From Melieria omissa (taxonomy: Eukaryota; Arthropoda; Insecta; Diptera; Ulidiidae), in contig OZ020270.1 in NCBI GenBank assembly GCA_963971225.1, positions 28,705,123 through 28,769,122 on the forward strand: a stretch of 64,000 nt of DNA. The letters run 5' to 3'. This document shows positions 10,895-22,039 of the stretch, piece by piece. A program made the translations under genes and the position numbers. Position 1 is the stretch's first letter, and each line of letters begins with the position of its first letter. The notes below the pieces were generated by a model that saw nothing but the letters and a program-made list of their open reading frames with translations, was not told the origin of the DNA and ran no database searches.

Positions 10895-13875
10895 GGTTCA
10901 TCCAACTCAATTTGAACCATTGCGAAGCGGCGCAGGACCTTTTGGCCCAAACTGTGCGAGAGTTGGGCGCAGATGTAGCGCTCTTAAGCGAGCCATATAA
11001 GCAAAGGGACGAGGGCGTGTGGGCCGCAGACGAAGCGGGAAAAGCGGCTATCTGGATCTGTGGCAGAAGCCCACTTCAAGAGCAGGCAAGAGGAGCCAGG
11101 GGTTTTGTGCGAGCCAAGGTGGACGGCATCTTCCTTTATAGTTGTTATGCGCCGCCGAGCATCGCTATCGACCAATACGCAGCGATGGTAGATGAAATAG
11201 TGGCAGATGCGAGGGACAGGTCGCCGAAAATAGTCGCGGGCGATTTTAACGCTTGGGCAACGGAGTGGGGCTCCTCCAGGACTAACGCGAGGGGGACGAT
11301 CCTTCTGGAGGCGTTCGCAGCGCTTGACTTGGTGCTGCTCAACACTGGCGGGCAGCCCACGTTCAGTAGAAACGGCAGGACCTCCTGCATCGATGTCACG
11401 TTTGCAAGCTCAGGGCTGGTGCCGAGGGCCTCTTGGGCGCTTAGCAGCGGCTACACGCACAGCGACCACCAGGCTATATGCGGCAGCGTCGCAGGCTCGC
11501 GCACAACCGTGCAACCGACGCATGCCAGAAAACAGCATTACGGCTGGAGCAGCCGCACTTTTGATAAGCAGCTCTTCGAGCTAGCCATGGATGGCCCGCC
11601 GCTGGATGGTCCAGCGCCCCAGAAGTCGAGGCAGCTGATGGAGCGAATTACGCGTGCGTGCAATGCCTCAATGAGAAGGAGGGGTGGCAACACACGGCGT
11701 CCGCCCGTATACTGGTGGAATGCCCGAATTGCGGAACTTCGAGTGGATTGCAACAGGAACAGGCGACGCTACCAGCGAGCAACGGATCCTTCAGTCAAGA
11801 ACGTGTGGCACACTGCCTATCGAAATGCGCGAAAGGCCTTGAAAACTGCTATCAAGGATAGCAAGAAAAGGAGTTTCTTGGAACTACTGAAGACCGTTGA
11901 CGACAATCCGTGGGGTAAGGCGTACCAAGTGGTAATGAGGAAGCTGGCAGTCTTCGTTCCCCCACCACCAGTATCAGCACCGTTCGTGGCCAGAATCGTC
12001 AGATGCCTGTTCCCTGACCAACAGCGCCTGCCCGCATGCAATAGCGGGTTCGACAGGGCCGCGGATGAGATCCAGCTGGTAACGCCAGAAGAAGTTGCTG
12101 CAACCTGTTCAAGGATCGGTGACAGCAAGGCCCCAGGTTGCGACGGAATACCAAACGCAGCGCTCAAGGCAGCTATGAGGCTCCATCCACAGTTGTTTGC
12201 AGACGTTTACAACTCGTGCCTGCACGAACAATACTTTCCAGATCTTTGGAAAGTCCAAAAACTGGTGCTACTGCCCAAGGGAGGAAAACCTCCGGACGAC
12301 CCTTCCGCATATCGCCCAATATGCCTGCTGGACACGGCGGGAAAAGTGTTGGAGCGCATAATTGCCGATAGGCTGGATGCTGCTATCGCAGCAGCTGGTG
12401 GTTTTTCGGACCAACAATATGGTTTCCGGAAGGCACGATCAACTATCGATGCGATTAGCGTGGTTGTGGAAACGGCTCGAGGCGCAATCAGCGGCACGCG
12501 CTGGAAGGGCGGTAAGAAAGAGTACTGCTGTCTGGTTACGCTAGACGTCAAGAACGCGTTCAATTCCGCAAACTGGGGCCATATCCTGGCAGCTTTGCGG
12601 GAAAAAATGGTGCCAGAATATCTGGTACGCACGATAGCCAGCTATTTCTCCAACAGGCGCCTGCTGTACGGCACGGACGATGGAGAGAAGCTTCATCTGG
12701 TGACGGGGGGGGTCCCACAAGGATCGGTGCTGGGCCCGATGTTGTGGAACCTCATGTATGACGGCGTGCTACGATTAGACGTGCATGAGACGGTAAAAAT
12801 CGTCGGCTTTGCTGACGACATAGTCATAGTGGTGACAGGCAAGCACATCCACGACATCGAAGCAATCTGCGACGACACGGTGGCTAAAGTGCACCACTGG
12901 CTCACGGCAATTGGCCTACAGCTGGCCGAGCAGAAAACGGAGGTCCTGCTGGTGTCAAGCAGGAAGAAGGTGGAACAGGCACGGGTCCATGTAAACGGCC
13001 ACACGATCGCGTCAAAGGACGCAATCAGATATCTAGGCGTCATACTAGACCATCGGCTGACGTTCAAGCAGCATCTGCAGCACGCAGCGGAGAGAGCCAC
13101 AAGAGCTGTGGTGGCGCTAGCAAGGCTAATGCCAAACCTCGGCGGACCGAAGCAGGCAACGAGGCTGCTCTTGGCAAGAGTAGCAACCTCCACGCTTTTA
13201 TACGGCGCACAAATATGGGCCCCTGCAATGAAGGTGCGCTCCTACAGGCGAAAGATGGAGGCTACGTATCGCCTCTGCGCGTTGCGAATATGCCGGGCAT
13301 TCCGCACGACCTCCTACGACGCCGCCTGTGTGATGGCCGGCACGGTGCCGATCGATCTGCTAGCGTGGGAGGCGCACAATAAAGCCCACGATGACAGTGC
13401 GCGCAGCAATGGTAGACAGCGGAGCCTAGGCGAGTGGCAGAATCGCTGGAGTGGCTCATCCAAGGGCAGGTGGACTCACCGCCTCATTCCAACAATCAGC
13501 GGCTGGCTCAACCGCAAGCATGGCGAGGTGACGCATCAGTTGACGCAACTGCTGACGGGTCACGGGTGCTTCAAGGCATACCTGCACCGCTTTGGGCACG
13601 AAGCTGACCCATACTGCACCATGTGCATCAGCGAGGTGGAGGATGCAGAGCACGTGGTCTTCCACTGTCCTCGATATGAGACGCAGCGACAGGCGCTGCA
13701 ATCAGTGCTAGGCGGCCAGATCTGCGTACAGAACCTGGTCCAACACATGCTGGATTCAGCGGAGAAGTGGAGTGAGGTGTGCAAGTTCGCGGCACAAATC
13801 ATGGCCGAGCAGCGAAGAGTGGAGCGAGAGCGTAGGGCAGAGGGCCCCAGCAGTAGTGACGAGCCAACCCATTAA
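10891..13875 (+). CDS. Non-LTR ORF2: endonuclease-reverse transcriptase
   Basis: This 994-residue polyprotein nicks the target and reverse-transcribes the element RNA. Residues about 1-215 are an apurinic-type endonuclease, starting IQLNLNHCEAAQ with GDFNAWATEW near 116 and SDHQAI near 190. The reverse transcriptase spans about 420-690, with GCDGIPNAALK, LLPKGGKPP, GVPQGSVLGP and the catalytic FADDIVI near 640. A C-terminal motif CTMCISEVEDAEHVVFHC (CX2CX8HX4C) near 909 matches R1-clade ORF2 ends. The frame stays open 31 codons upstream of ATG 10891, but that Met (MRFIQLNLNH) fits the family start and overlaps the ORF1 stop. Translation by termination-reinitiation at ATGA is therefore likely. 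Confidence 0.9.
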   Translation: MRFIQLNLNHCEAAQDLLAQTVRELGADVALLSEPYKQRDEGVWAADEAGKAAIWICGRSPLQEQARGARGFVRAKVDGIFLYSCYAPPSIAIDQYAAMVDEIVADARDRSPKIVAGDFNAWATEWGSSRTNARGTILLEAFAALDLVLLNTGGQPTFSRNGRTSCIDVTFASSGLVPRASWALSSGYTHSDHQAICGSVAGSRTTVQPTHARKQHYGWSSRTFDKQLFELAMDGPPLDGPAPQKSRQLMERITRACNASMRRRGGNTRRPPVYWWNARIAELRVDCNRNRRRYQRATDPSVKNVWHTAYRNARKALKTAIKDSKKRSFLELLKTVDDNPWGKAYQVVMRKLAVFVPPPPVSAPFVARIVRCLFPDQQRLPACNSGFDRAADEIQLVTPEEVAATCSRIGDSKAPGCDGIPNAALKAAMRLHPQLFADVYNSCLHEQYFPDLWKVQKLVLLPKGGKPPDDPSAYRPICLLDTAGKVLERIIADRLDAAIAAAGGFSDQQYGFRKARSTIDAISVVVETARGAISGTRWKGGKKEYCCLVTLDVKNAFNSANWGHILAALREKMVPEYLVRTIASYFSNRRLLYGTDDGEKLHLVTGGVPQGSVLGPMLWNLMYDGVLRLDVHETVKIVGFADDIVIVVTGKHIHDIEAICDDTVAKVHHWLTAIGLQLAEQKTEVLLVSSRKKVEQARVHVNGHTIASKDAIRYLGVILDHRLTFKQHLQHAAERATRAVVALARLMPNLGGPKQATRLLLARVATSTLLYGAQIWAPAMKVRSYRRKMEATYRLCALRICRAFRTTSYDAACVMAGTVPIDLLAWEAHNKAHDDSARSNGRQRSLGEWQNRWSGSSKGRWTHRLIPTISGWLNRKHGEVTHQLTQLLTGHGCFKAYLHRFGHEADPYCTMCISEVEDAEHVVFHCPRYETQRQALQSVLGGQICVQNLVQHMLDSAEKWSEVCKFAAQIMAEQRRVERERRAEGPSSSDEPTH

Positions 13876-14049
13876 GGCTGGAAACCCGCCCGGCGACGCA
13901 ATGCCCACCGGTAGTCCCGCTGGGATCACGGGTTGGAGACAGGGGGTGGTTTTTAGTCGGTAAGAATCCGGCATACAGCTGAACACGGGTTCGGTTGTAT
14001 CTTTCGAAGATTTTCCACCTCCTCCGAGAAAAAAAAAAAAAAAAAAACA

Positions 14050-14574
14050 ACCGCGACCGATGACGGCGAGGCGTACCAGAGCAGCACAGGAGATCGATTT
14101 AAGCCAAACAGCGAGAACGAGACAGAGAGTTTTCTGACACGACTAAAATAAAATGGAATTTGATTAAATAAAATAAAATCAAGAAAAGCCTAATTAACTC
14201 TGCGTTAGTGAAGTGAAAATTGTAACCCATATAACTTTACTAACGAAGGGTTAAATGAAATTAAATGAAAAAAAAACAAAATCAAAATAAATAAATAAAT
14301 ACATAGAGAATTAAAAGATCAAACAATATAGAAAAAATAAATAATTATAAATTAATAATCGAAAATGGAGAATTGAAAATCAAAAGTAAAAATTAAAACA
14401 AGTTACAATCAAAACTGGAAAGTAAGTAAAAAATGAATAAGTAAAAGTAATAAAATTTAATAAAAATTTAATACAGTAAGTAATAAAAATTTAAATAATA
14501 ATTTAAAAAAGTGAATATAAGAAATAAAAAATTTAAAATAAAAAATGTGAAAATAAAAAATCTTATATAAAAAC
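14050..14574. repeat. Dispersed repeat copy B, right part
   Basis: It begins with the right target duplication (14050-14060) and then follows copy A from about 225 to 757. It lacks a few short segments of the A-rich tail, so the two copies have diverged only slightly. Confidence 0.85.
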
Positions 14575-14784
14575 TGACATAAAATACTTAAACAATTAAA
14601 AGTAAACAGAAAAGTATGAAAAAAATATATTTAAAATATACTAAAAATAATAAAATATAATATCTATGTATAACTAGCTGACCCCGCGAACTTTGTCTCG
14701 CACGACATTTGTTGTTTTTTATAATGAAATACGCGAGATGGCGAATATATGGCGATGCAAATTTACGAAGAAAACCAACTAGTA

Positions 14785-15823
14785 CAGTAAATAGAGACAA
14801 ATAAATCACATTTACTAAAAAAAAATACTTAATGGCTGAAATTTTGAGGGTGTGTTCGGGGGCATGTCCTGAGTCTAAAACTGAGTTTTCGTATTCGAGG
14901 GGGTGGGGGAAGATACTACCCCCTGCTTATTTAGGGGTGAGCTCGTTTTAACTCCTTATCTCCGGTGCTATTGCTCGTACCGACAAGTCCGAGGGATCAA
15001 ATTTGTGGGGAATAAAATTATCTATCTAATGATAATAAAATCGAGGTCATAGGTCGATTAGGTGAATCGCAACGGCCGGTCAAAGGTCAAAAGTGAGGGA
15101 TAGTTTTCGTTTTTCGTGAATACCGTGAAACCGGTAGGTTTTTCGCATACTGCTTCGATACCATTTTAAAGTACTTGAAATTACCTACAAAATGAGTGCT
15201 CGAACACTCATCTACTATAAATAGTTTGTCGTCAATCCAACGACCAAGTTGACCGCGTGCGCCGATGTTGACCGCGCGCGCTGTACGTGCGAACACGTAG
15301 AGAGTGCAATGTATGCGCAATGAGTACTTCTCGCGCCGTGCGCGGCTCAACATTGGCGCGCGCGGTCAACTTGGTCGTTGGATTGACGGCAAACTATTTA
15401 TAGTAGATGAGTGTTCGAGCACTCATTTTGTAGGTAATTTCAAGTACTTTAAAATGGTATCGAAGCAGTATGCGAAAAACCTACCGGTTTCACGGTATTC
15501 ACGAAAAACGAAAACTATCCCTCACTTTTGACCTTTGACCGGCCGTTGCGATTCACCTAATCGACCTATGACCTCGATTTTATTATCATTAGATAGATAA
15601 TTTTATTCCCCACAAATTTGATCCCTCGGACTTGTCGGTACGAGCAATAGCACCGGAGATAAGGAGTTAAAACGAACTCACCCCTAAATAAGCAGAGGGT
15701 AGTATCTTCCCCCACCCCCTCGAATACGAAAACTCAGTTTTAGACTCAGGACATGCCCCCGAACATACCCTCAAAATTTCAGCCATTAAGTATTTTTTTT
15801 TAGTAAAATATACCCATTTACTG
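14785..15823. mobile_element. 1,039-bp foldback element / long hairpin (TA-flanked)
   Basis: Two arms, 14785-15268 and about 15343-15823, are reverse complements with few mismatches around a ~75-bp loop. Outer ends are CAGTAAAT and ATTTACTG with TA on each side (14783-14784, 15824-15825). The arms contain GAGTGCTCGAACACTC-type palindromes. Because the arms match, both strands show the same spurious ORF. The outer 60 bases recur in the 96-bp MITEs, so this is probably the longer member of that family. Transcription through it would give a ~480-bp stem. Confidence 0.85.
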
Positions 15824-15825
15824 TA

Positions 15826-16620
15826 CTAAACTGAATGAAGAGGAAGAACTACTGATTAACGCAATCAAGGCCCACAAATAAGCAATGTTGCTGCTAAGTT
15901 TCAGTAAAGAAATAGACTGCGCTTGAACCAGATTTAAATTATATGGGCGGTGCCATGCCCTCTTATTCAATACCTGCCCCTTATTCAATGCCCTCTGTCG
16001 AAAGAGAAAATGGTAGGTACGTACTAAGTTTCATTGCTGAGCGACTTATAGTTTAGCAAAATATGTGCCACGCCCCTTGTCCAACGCCCCTCAAATCTTA
16101 TCCGTAGAATGAAGGGTGTGACCCGGTTTCATTGGTATGCGACTTTCAGTTCCAAAGTTACGCGGAAAATTTCAGTCGCAAAAATTATACGGCGTCCCTT
16201 GTCTACGCCCATAAAATTTTGCCAGTAGTGACTCATCTATGGGACGATGGTATACAAAACTTCAAAGCTTTCCAACTTATTTTTCCGAAGATATTCCACA
16301 TTAAAAATTTGGGTTCTATGGGCAGTGACATGCCCCTCGTCCAATACCCACCCTACTCTCCCCGTCGAAGGGCACGGCGAAATCGTAAGTATATATTTTA
16401 TATTTTTATATTTTATATATTTTATATTTTCTCAAAGAACACATTAACAGCTACTCACGAATATCACATATTATTGAGGCTCTCAACTTATTTAAAAAAT
16501 TTTGTTTCTCACACAAATTCAAAAATTATTATTTGCTTACTTTCTCACGAAACTTCAACTTTGTCTTACAATGACTGCCGTGGCAGCGATAACTGATTAC
16601 ATTATTTTATAAAATGGAGA
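15826..16620. repeat. Degenerate repeat related to the GGGCGTGGC family
   Basis: It has several copies of a motif around GGCGGTGCCATGCCC, CCACGCCCCTTGTCC and GACATGCCCCTCGTCC, at spacings comparable to the tandem units at 44126-44830. No intact gene is seen; an ORF at 16132-16596 is probably fortuitous. Confidence 0.4.
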
Positions 16621-16729
16621 TTTCCCTTTCCATATGTGTAAAATAAGCTAGAAAACTCATGAGGTGTAATTTACAGCATTTTTTTAAGCTTAGGATGCTT
16701 ACAGGCCTTCTTCGGAACTAGAGGATTAA

Positions 16730-17196
16730 GTACCAATTTTGATTAAGTACGAAATAAATACTTAAACACATTTTCAGTTTTTACTTAATTCTGACGTTCA
16801 AGTTAATTTCTGAGCTTTGGTGTATTCAGAGATCTATAGAAGAATTTTATGGCGAATATTTTTGTGGTACATTTTGTCCTTAAAAGGTCCTGTTTTACAG
16901 GACATTTTGGCATTTTAGAAAAAAATGGTCAAATTGACCCATAAAAATAGGAGCTACAAGGTTAAAATGCTCCGTACAAATTTTCTTCGTAGTGTTTTAC
17001 ACCAAATGCTGAACACATCATATGCCTAAAATGTGATGTTACATGGTTTTCGTATGCCGATTCACCATAAGAATGCGCAAAAAGGGGAACACTTTAACCC
17101 CCCTAAAAAAAATTTAGACGTAAACTTTCGAAACGCCGATACACGTATATTTTTGTTGGTCCCCTTTACCAGAATCCGTTGTCAGAAACTTGTTAT
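16730..17196. repeat. Dispersed repeat, copy 1 (second copy 20704-21180)
   Basis: The sequence from AGTACCAAT through TGATGTTACATGGTTTTCGT to CCAGAATCCGTTG recurs at about 20704-21180, and its first half also at 20358-20575. It includes CCTGTTTTACAGGACATTT, a short imperfect palindrome. It is non-coding. The TTAA element at 17201 interrupts this repeat at a point that is uninterrupted near 21170. Confidence 0.7.
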
Positions 17197-17200
17197 TTAA

Positions 17201-17929
17201 GGGGAGGTTCTTTCAAATTTTTTTGAAAAAATCGTTTTTGTTTCACATAAAATGATAGCTGTATGTCCGTAGAATATGTGTACGAAAGGATTTTTCGATA
17301 CGATCGCCTTGTCCGCACACGAGTTTGTTTCTTCTACAGTGTTTTCCCCAGTTTTTTCCCGGAGCTGCTATCCTTCAACGCGTTTTCTCGGAACCACGTT
17401 TTCCATCTGAATTTCAAGGATATCTCTTGATCTATTGTTCTAATTTCCTTAATCTAAAGCATGTTTGAAACGTGATCACTTTCTGTATGGCTTATACCTA
17501 AAACGAGCATAAGTTACTATTAAATTGTTATTTATAATTAAGGTTTAATAACAAAAAAAGTGGAAACAAAAAATTTGTTTTTTCGAGCGTTCACATTTCA
17601 GTCAATTTTTGGTCAAAAATTATTATAGTTAGGTATAAGCTATAGAAAATTTCATCTACTTTAATTTAAAAAAAATCTTTTTCATTTCAGATTACTACAA
17701 GAGGCTGTAGGCTTGAAATTCGGAGACGAGATTTTTCAGGCAGTGATCGACGAAAGCCGCCATTGTTCAGCCGCCATTTTGAATTTTGTTACAAAAAATA
17801 TATCATATTATTATATAATAAAAAAACCCATTCAACCGTCAAAACCGGATGTTTCTATGTTTTTTCATCATGCCACAAATCATTTCCAAACTTAGGCCTT
17901 TTTTTGGCCAAATTTGAAAGAACCTCCCC
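17201..17929. mobile_element. TTAA-flanked MITE, 729 bp (GGGGAGGTTCTTTCAAAT ends)
   Basis: TTAA lies at 17197-17200 and 17930-17933, with a perfect 18-bp terminal inverted repeat GGGGAGGTTCTTTCAAAT. The interior contains CGCCATTTTG near the right end, as in the related element at 29302-29957. No transposase is encoded. Confidence 0.85.
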
Positions 17930-17933
17930 TTAA

Positions 17934-18234
17934 AAAAAATTGATTTTGTTTTGCAGTGTAATCAGCCTTAGAAGAAGACAGCAACCACAAGAAGAACAAT
18001 AATAATAACACCAAATTAATATTATTAGCTTATGAGAATGATTACGTCAAAGCAACTCGTACTCTGGGCGGCTGGTGAGCACCGCTATTGCATTCAGCAT
18101 TTTTGTGTTGAGTCCACACTGTAGCGTGCTCTTAATATATATCCACATTAGTTTTCTAACTGATTCACCCAGAGTTCAGCGATCAACTGAACGTTTCAAT
18201 TAAGGTATAGCGACACAAAAATGTTATATAATAC
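17934..18234. other. Unassigned spacer
   Basis: It starts with the tail of the dispersed repeat (TTGCAGTGTAATCAGCC). The remaining ~270 bases are AT-rich and non-coding, with no recognised feature. Confidence 0.4.
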
Positions 18235-20311
18235 CAAAGAATATACAATATAAAGAATACGTATCTTCAAAAATTTGTCAAGCGTGTTTCTTGATGCGGG
18301 CGGGAAGAGATGAGCGAAGGCATAGGCAGCGATAAAGCGATTGGAAACTGGGAGAGTAAGCCGATTTTTGTGCGTTTTTTGTAATTCACGTACACAGTCC
18401 GTGTGTGCTGGCAGTGATCAGCTCTTCACTGTGTCTGCTCTTTTCCCGATGTTAGGGATTCCTTTCAATTATTAGCTTTTTAAAGTATGTTCTCATTAAT
18501 TTTCTGCATTAAAGAAGAACACATGAACTTTTTTGATTTCATTATGTAAATATTAATGAAAAATATACCAAAGAACACAAAGCTAAATGCATTGAATATG
18601 ACGAGGTCAATTGCCGTCCTTTTTAATTCACATTTCTTCATTTAGCGAATCTCTCACGATCAGATCAGATCAGGTATGCTTTTGGTGCTAAATGCTCTAG
18701 TTTAACCGCAGGGTTGTTTTTTTGGATGCAGCTAATAAAATCTTAATTTAATTAAATTAAAGGCATACCCAAGGATTATTTTGACGCTTTTGGGTAATAA
18801 TATATTTTTCTAGTCAATTTTATACAAACGTATTACGAAATGGCACCAAAAATATACAAATAAAAAGACAAATTTCTTTGGTCACAAAAAATGACTCACA
18901 CCAGCAACACTGGACTTTTGAAATGAACTAGAACAACAACCCCGTTTTAGAAATTTATATGGAGGAAAAACTACGTTCCTGATCAAGCTTGGGGCCTACT
19001 AGTGGGCCCCAAGGTTGCAATTTTGCAATAATATTAGTGTAATTCTGTGCATGTATTTCTACCAGCTCTTCCAGTTTCACATCGCTTAATCGCTGGCATA
19101 GGTTGCGGGAAATTTGCTCGCGCTCAACAGTTTGCGATCTTGTTCGTCGAAGCGCAAGCGGAGAGTAAACAATGAACCAACGAAGATGATTCGGGATTCG
19201 CCAATGTTTTTGGTGTTGTCGTTTATTGTGTGTATGCTTTTTTGTGTTGCCGATTGGTTTTGCTGCACAGATTGCTGTCAGCTCACGATCAATCGAATCT
19301 TTGTGGTGCATGGCATTTTGCTGGCCAATGCTTTAATTGATTTAAAAATTTGGTGGTTGATCCCAATTTAAAATGTTAACAAATATTTTTACGTGGCGAG
19401 TTCAAAGTAAAATTATTTGTTTATATTTTCAAATTCTACAATTTTGAGAATATGGGAAAACTACGGAAAAAAATGAACTGATAGGCATATTGACTTCAAA
19501 ATTCGTGGAAACACTGAAATCAAAAATAATTAGATACGTGTTTTAATTTTGTTTTTTTTTTAATCAAAATCTAACGGAGAAACCAACAGTTAAAAGATTG
19601 TATGGAAAAATAATTTAATAAGTCTATTGACTTTAAATAGGGTGAATGCACTATATAAAGAAATAAATAATAAGACAAGTATTTTGTCATAAGAAAAATG
19701 TTATAACGCATGCCTACGTTTACAAATAGTTTAAATATTCTACATCTGAATGGTTCTTTTAAACAAGTATTATATGTGGGCCGTAAGAATAGTTCCAAAG
19801 AACGGGACGAAAAATTATTACGGGCTAATAAAAACGTTTTTTTTTCTTTCCAATACCATTTTTATTTAATTGTCTTTTTTGATTACTTATTATTTATTTT
19901 TTAATTGCCTGTAGTGATCATATAGATCGCCATGCCAGCGAAATTTTATTTTCTTTTCTATGATGTTGCGCACACTACAGTCGGCAGTGAGTTCAGGAGC
20001 AACATGCGACGCTGTTCAGGCTTATAGAAGAAGAACAAAAGCCAGCCAGAAAATAGAAATCGTTTTACAATTTCAGCTTTTCGTCAGCGCAACAACAAGA
20101 ACAACAGCACATCGTCTTCCTCCTCTTCGGACAATTGAGCGAGAATGAACGAGTGAGCACAGACGCGGCATTCGTGTTTCTATGATTTGCGCTCAGAGCA
20201 TTACAGCTCAGCATCTACCCTCCGCATCTTTAAGACGGGTGGCCATATCAGCACCCGCATTCAAATATTTACTTGTACGTGATGCACACTCTTTATGTTC
20301 CATACTTTTTG
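18235..20311. mobile_element. TIR element (CAAAGAATAT ends), copy 1, carrying a nested element
   Basis: The left end, CAAAGAATATACAATATAAA, and the right end, read inward as CAAAAAGTATGGAACATAAA, form an imperfect ~31-bp inverted repeat. The body matches 35149-36496 apart from the insertion at 18327-19095. No target duplication is visible at this copy, and its right end has been duplicated in tandem (20231-20922). No transposase is recognisable in either copy. Confidence 0.65.
18327..19095. mobile_element. Nested hAT-like element (CAGCGAT ends), 769 bp
   Basis: The ends read inward as CAGCGATAAAGCGATTGGAA and CAGCGATTAAGCGATGTGAA. The flanks share GCATAGG (18320-18326 and 19096-19102), a 7-bp duplication. 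The other copy of the host element has the single uninterrupted GGCATAGGTTGCGGG near 35233-35247, which proves insertion. The CAG-starting ends suggest the hAT superfamily, although 7 bp is one short of the usual 8. No transposase is recognised. Confidence 0.75.
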
Positions 20312-20922
20312 CTTATAGTGAAATTTTGCGTCAAAAATCAGTTTTGTAGGAGATTTTAGTACCAAATTTGAATAAGTTCGAAATAAAAACTTAAGCACAT
20401 TTTCAGTTTTGGTTTAATTCTGGCTTTCAAGTTAATTTCTTTGCTTTGGTGTATTCAGAGACCTATGGTAGAATTTTCTAGCGAATATTTTTGTGGTAAA
20501 TTTTGTCCTTCAAAAGTCCTGTTTTACAGGACATTTTTGGCATTTTAGAAAAAAAGGGTCAAGGGTCATAAAGGGTTAAGACGGGTGGCCATATCAGCAC
20601 CCGCATTCAAATATTTGCTTGTACGTGATGCACACTCTTTATGTTCCATACTTTTTGCTTATAGTGAAATTTTGCGTCAAAAATCAGTTTTGTAGGAGAT
20701 TTTAGTACCAAATTTGAATAAGTTCGAAATAAAAACTTAAGCACATTTTCAGTTTTGGTTTAATTCTGGCTTTCAAGTTAATTTCTTTGCTTTGGTGTAT
20801 TCAGAGACCTATGGTAGAATTTTCTAGCGAATATTTTTGTGGTAAATTTTTTCCTTCAAAAGTCCTGTTTTACAGGACATTTTTGGCATTTTAGAAAAAA
20901 GGGTCAAATTGACCCATAAAAA
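20231..20922. repeat. 346-bp tandem duplication (two units)
   Basis: Units 20231-20576 and 20577-20922 are almost identical. Each spans the right end of the TIR element plus adjoining dispersed repeat, so the duplication arose after that junction formed. Confidence 0.8.
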
Positions 20923-21180
20923 TAGGAGGTACAGGGTTAAAATGCTCCGTACAAATTTTCTTCGTAGTGTTTTACACCAAATTGCTCAACACATCATATA
21001 CGTAATATGTGATGTTACATGGTTTTCGTATGCCGATTCACCATAAGAATGCGCGAAAAGGGGACAACTTTGACCCACCCTAAAAAAAAATCAGACGTAA
21101 ACTTTCAAAACGCTGATACACGTATATTTTTGTTGGTCCCCTCTACCAGAATCCGTTGCAGAACCTTGTTATTTTGTTTT

Positions 21181-22039
21181 GTGTTGTGCAGTGTTATTAG
21201 CGTTAATAACAATTATTTTTTAGCGGTTCGATTATGGTGTTATTGTTGTTACTTCTCTGCTGCAATGACAATAACAACCCTACAAGAACAGTGACGGTCA
21301 AATGACTGACATGCCTGACCGAAGTTTCGGTCAGCTCTCCGAATAAAGTATCTATCATTTTTGTGCAGGCGGTGTGAAAAAACTGACTGAAACTCTCGTG
21401 TACGTGTTATTCACCCTAACACACACACCTTTTGCATATTAAGAAAAGTGTGTTTGCTCTGCTCTAACGCATACGTGTTCCAACCCCCAAATATTTAGTT
21501 TTGTATAGCTATCTTACAGCCGCAGCGTTGGGCCGCGAGTCAAGACTCCGCGAGTTCAACTCACCGTTGTAGCCAACACCGAAAAAAATGGAAATGTCAG
21601 TCAGTTGACCGGTCATGTGCCGAAATTTCTGAGTGAAATGCTGATGCAAATATCGGTCACAATGTGATGTATAAATCGGCCATTCGTGACCAATACTCAA
21701 TATTGAAAAAATGCAGGTTTTTATTGAAATTTTTTGGAAAAATCGTTTGTTTTTACTTTTGCCTGAATTTATTTTAAATTAATTTAAATAAAATAATATA
21801 AAAAAAATTGAATTTAAAAAAAAATTCATTTGCGGTCCTGCTTGGATGACCCCATATTGTCGCAATCGAAGGGGTTTGCTTAGCGCGGCATCATTGGCAT
21901 CGGCTTCCTTGGTCTTGCGCTTCGGTACTTGTTATGGCCGAATATTGAAGTTACTGAAAGTGCAGAGTTATTTAAATATTCAAATAATATTATTTTAAAT
22001 TAAATTTTAATTTGAATTCTTACCTTCTTCCTGTTTTTC
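21181..22039. other. Unassigned, AT-rich region with short inverted motifs
   Basis: No gene is recognised. GACTGACATGCCTGACCGAA near 21304 is partly inverted relative to a stretch near 21596. On the minus strand about 22025-21962 looks like a short intron (GTAAGA to TTTCAG), but no coding context supports it. Confidence 0.35.

Larger units (their letters stand above)
8839..14049 (+). mobile_element. Full-length R1-clade non-LTR retrotransposon
   Basis: The element is bounded by an 11-bp target duplication, ACCGCGACCGA (8828-8838 and 14050-14060). The uninterrupted site exists at 225-235. It has a ~580-bp 5' UTR that starts with a GA repeat, two overlapping ORFs, a ~170-bp 3' UTR and a terminal run of about 20 A. 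The order gag-like ORF1 with three zinc knuckles, then an ORF2 with endonuclease, reverse transcriptase and C-terminal Cys/His motif, is that of the R1 clade. Both frames are open, so it may be a recent and possibly competent copy. Confidence 0.9.

Noticed and set aside
15087..15531. Matching ORFs on both strands inside the hairpin
   Set aside because: They are identical because the arms are inverted repeats. There is no family resemblance, and the palindrome explains the symmetry.
18955..19311. 118-residue minus-strand ORF
   Set aside because: It spans the junction of the nested CAGCGAT element and its host; no family resemblance.
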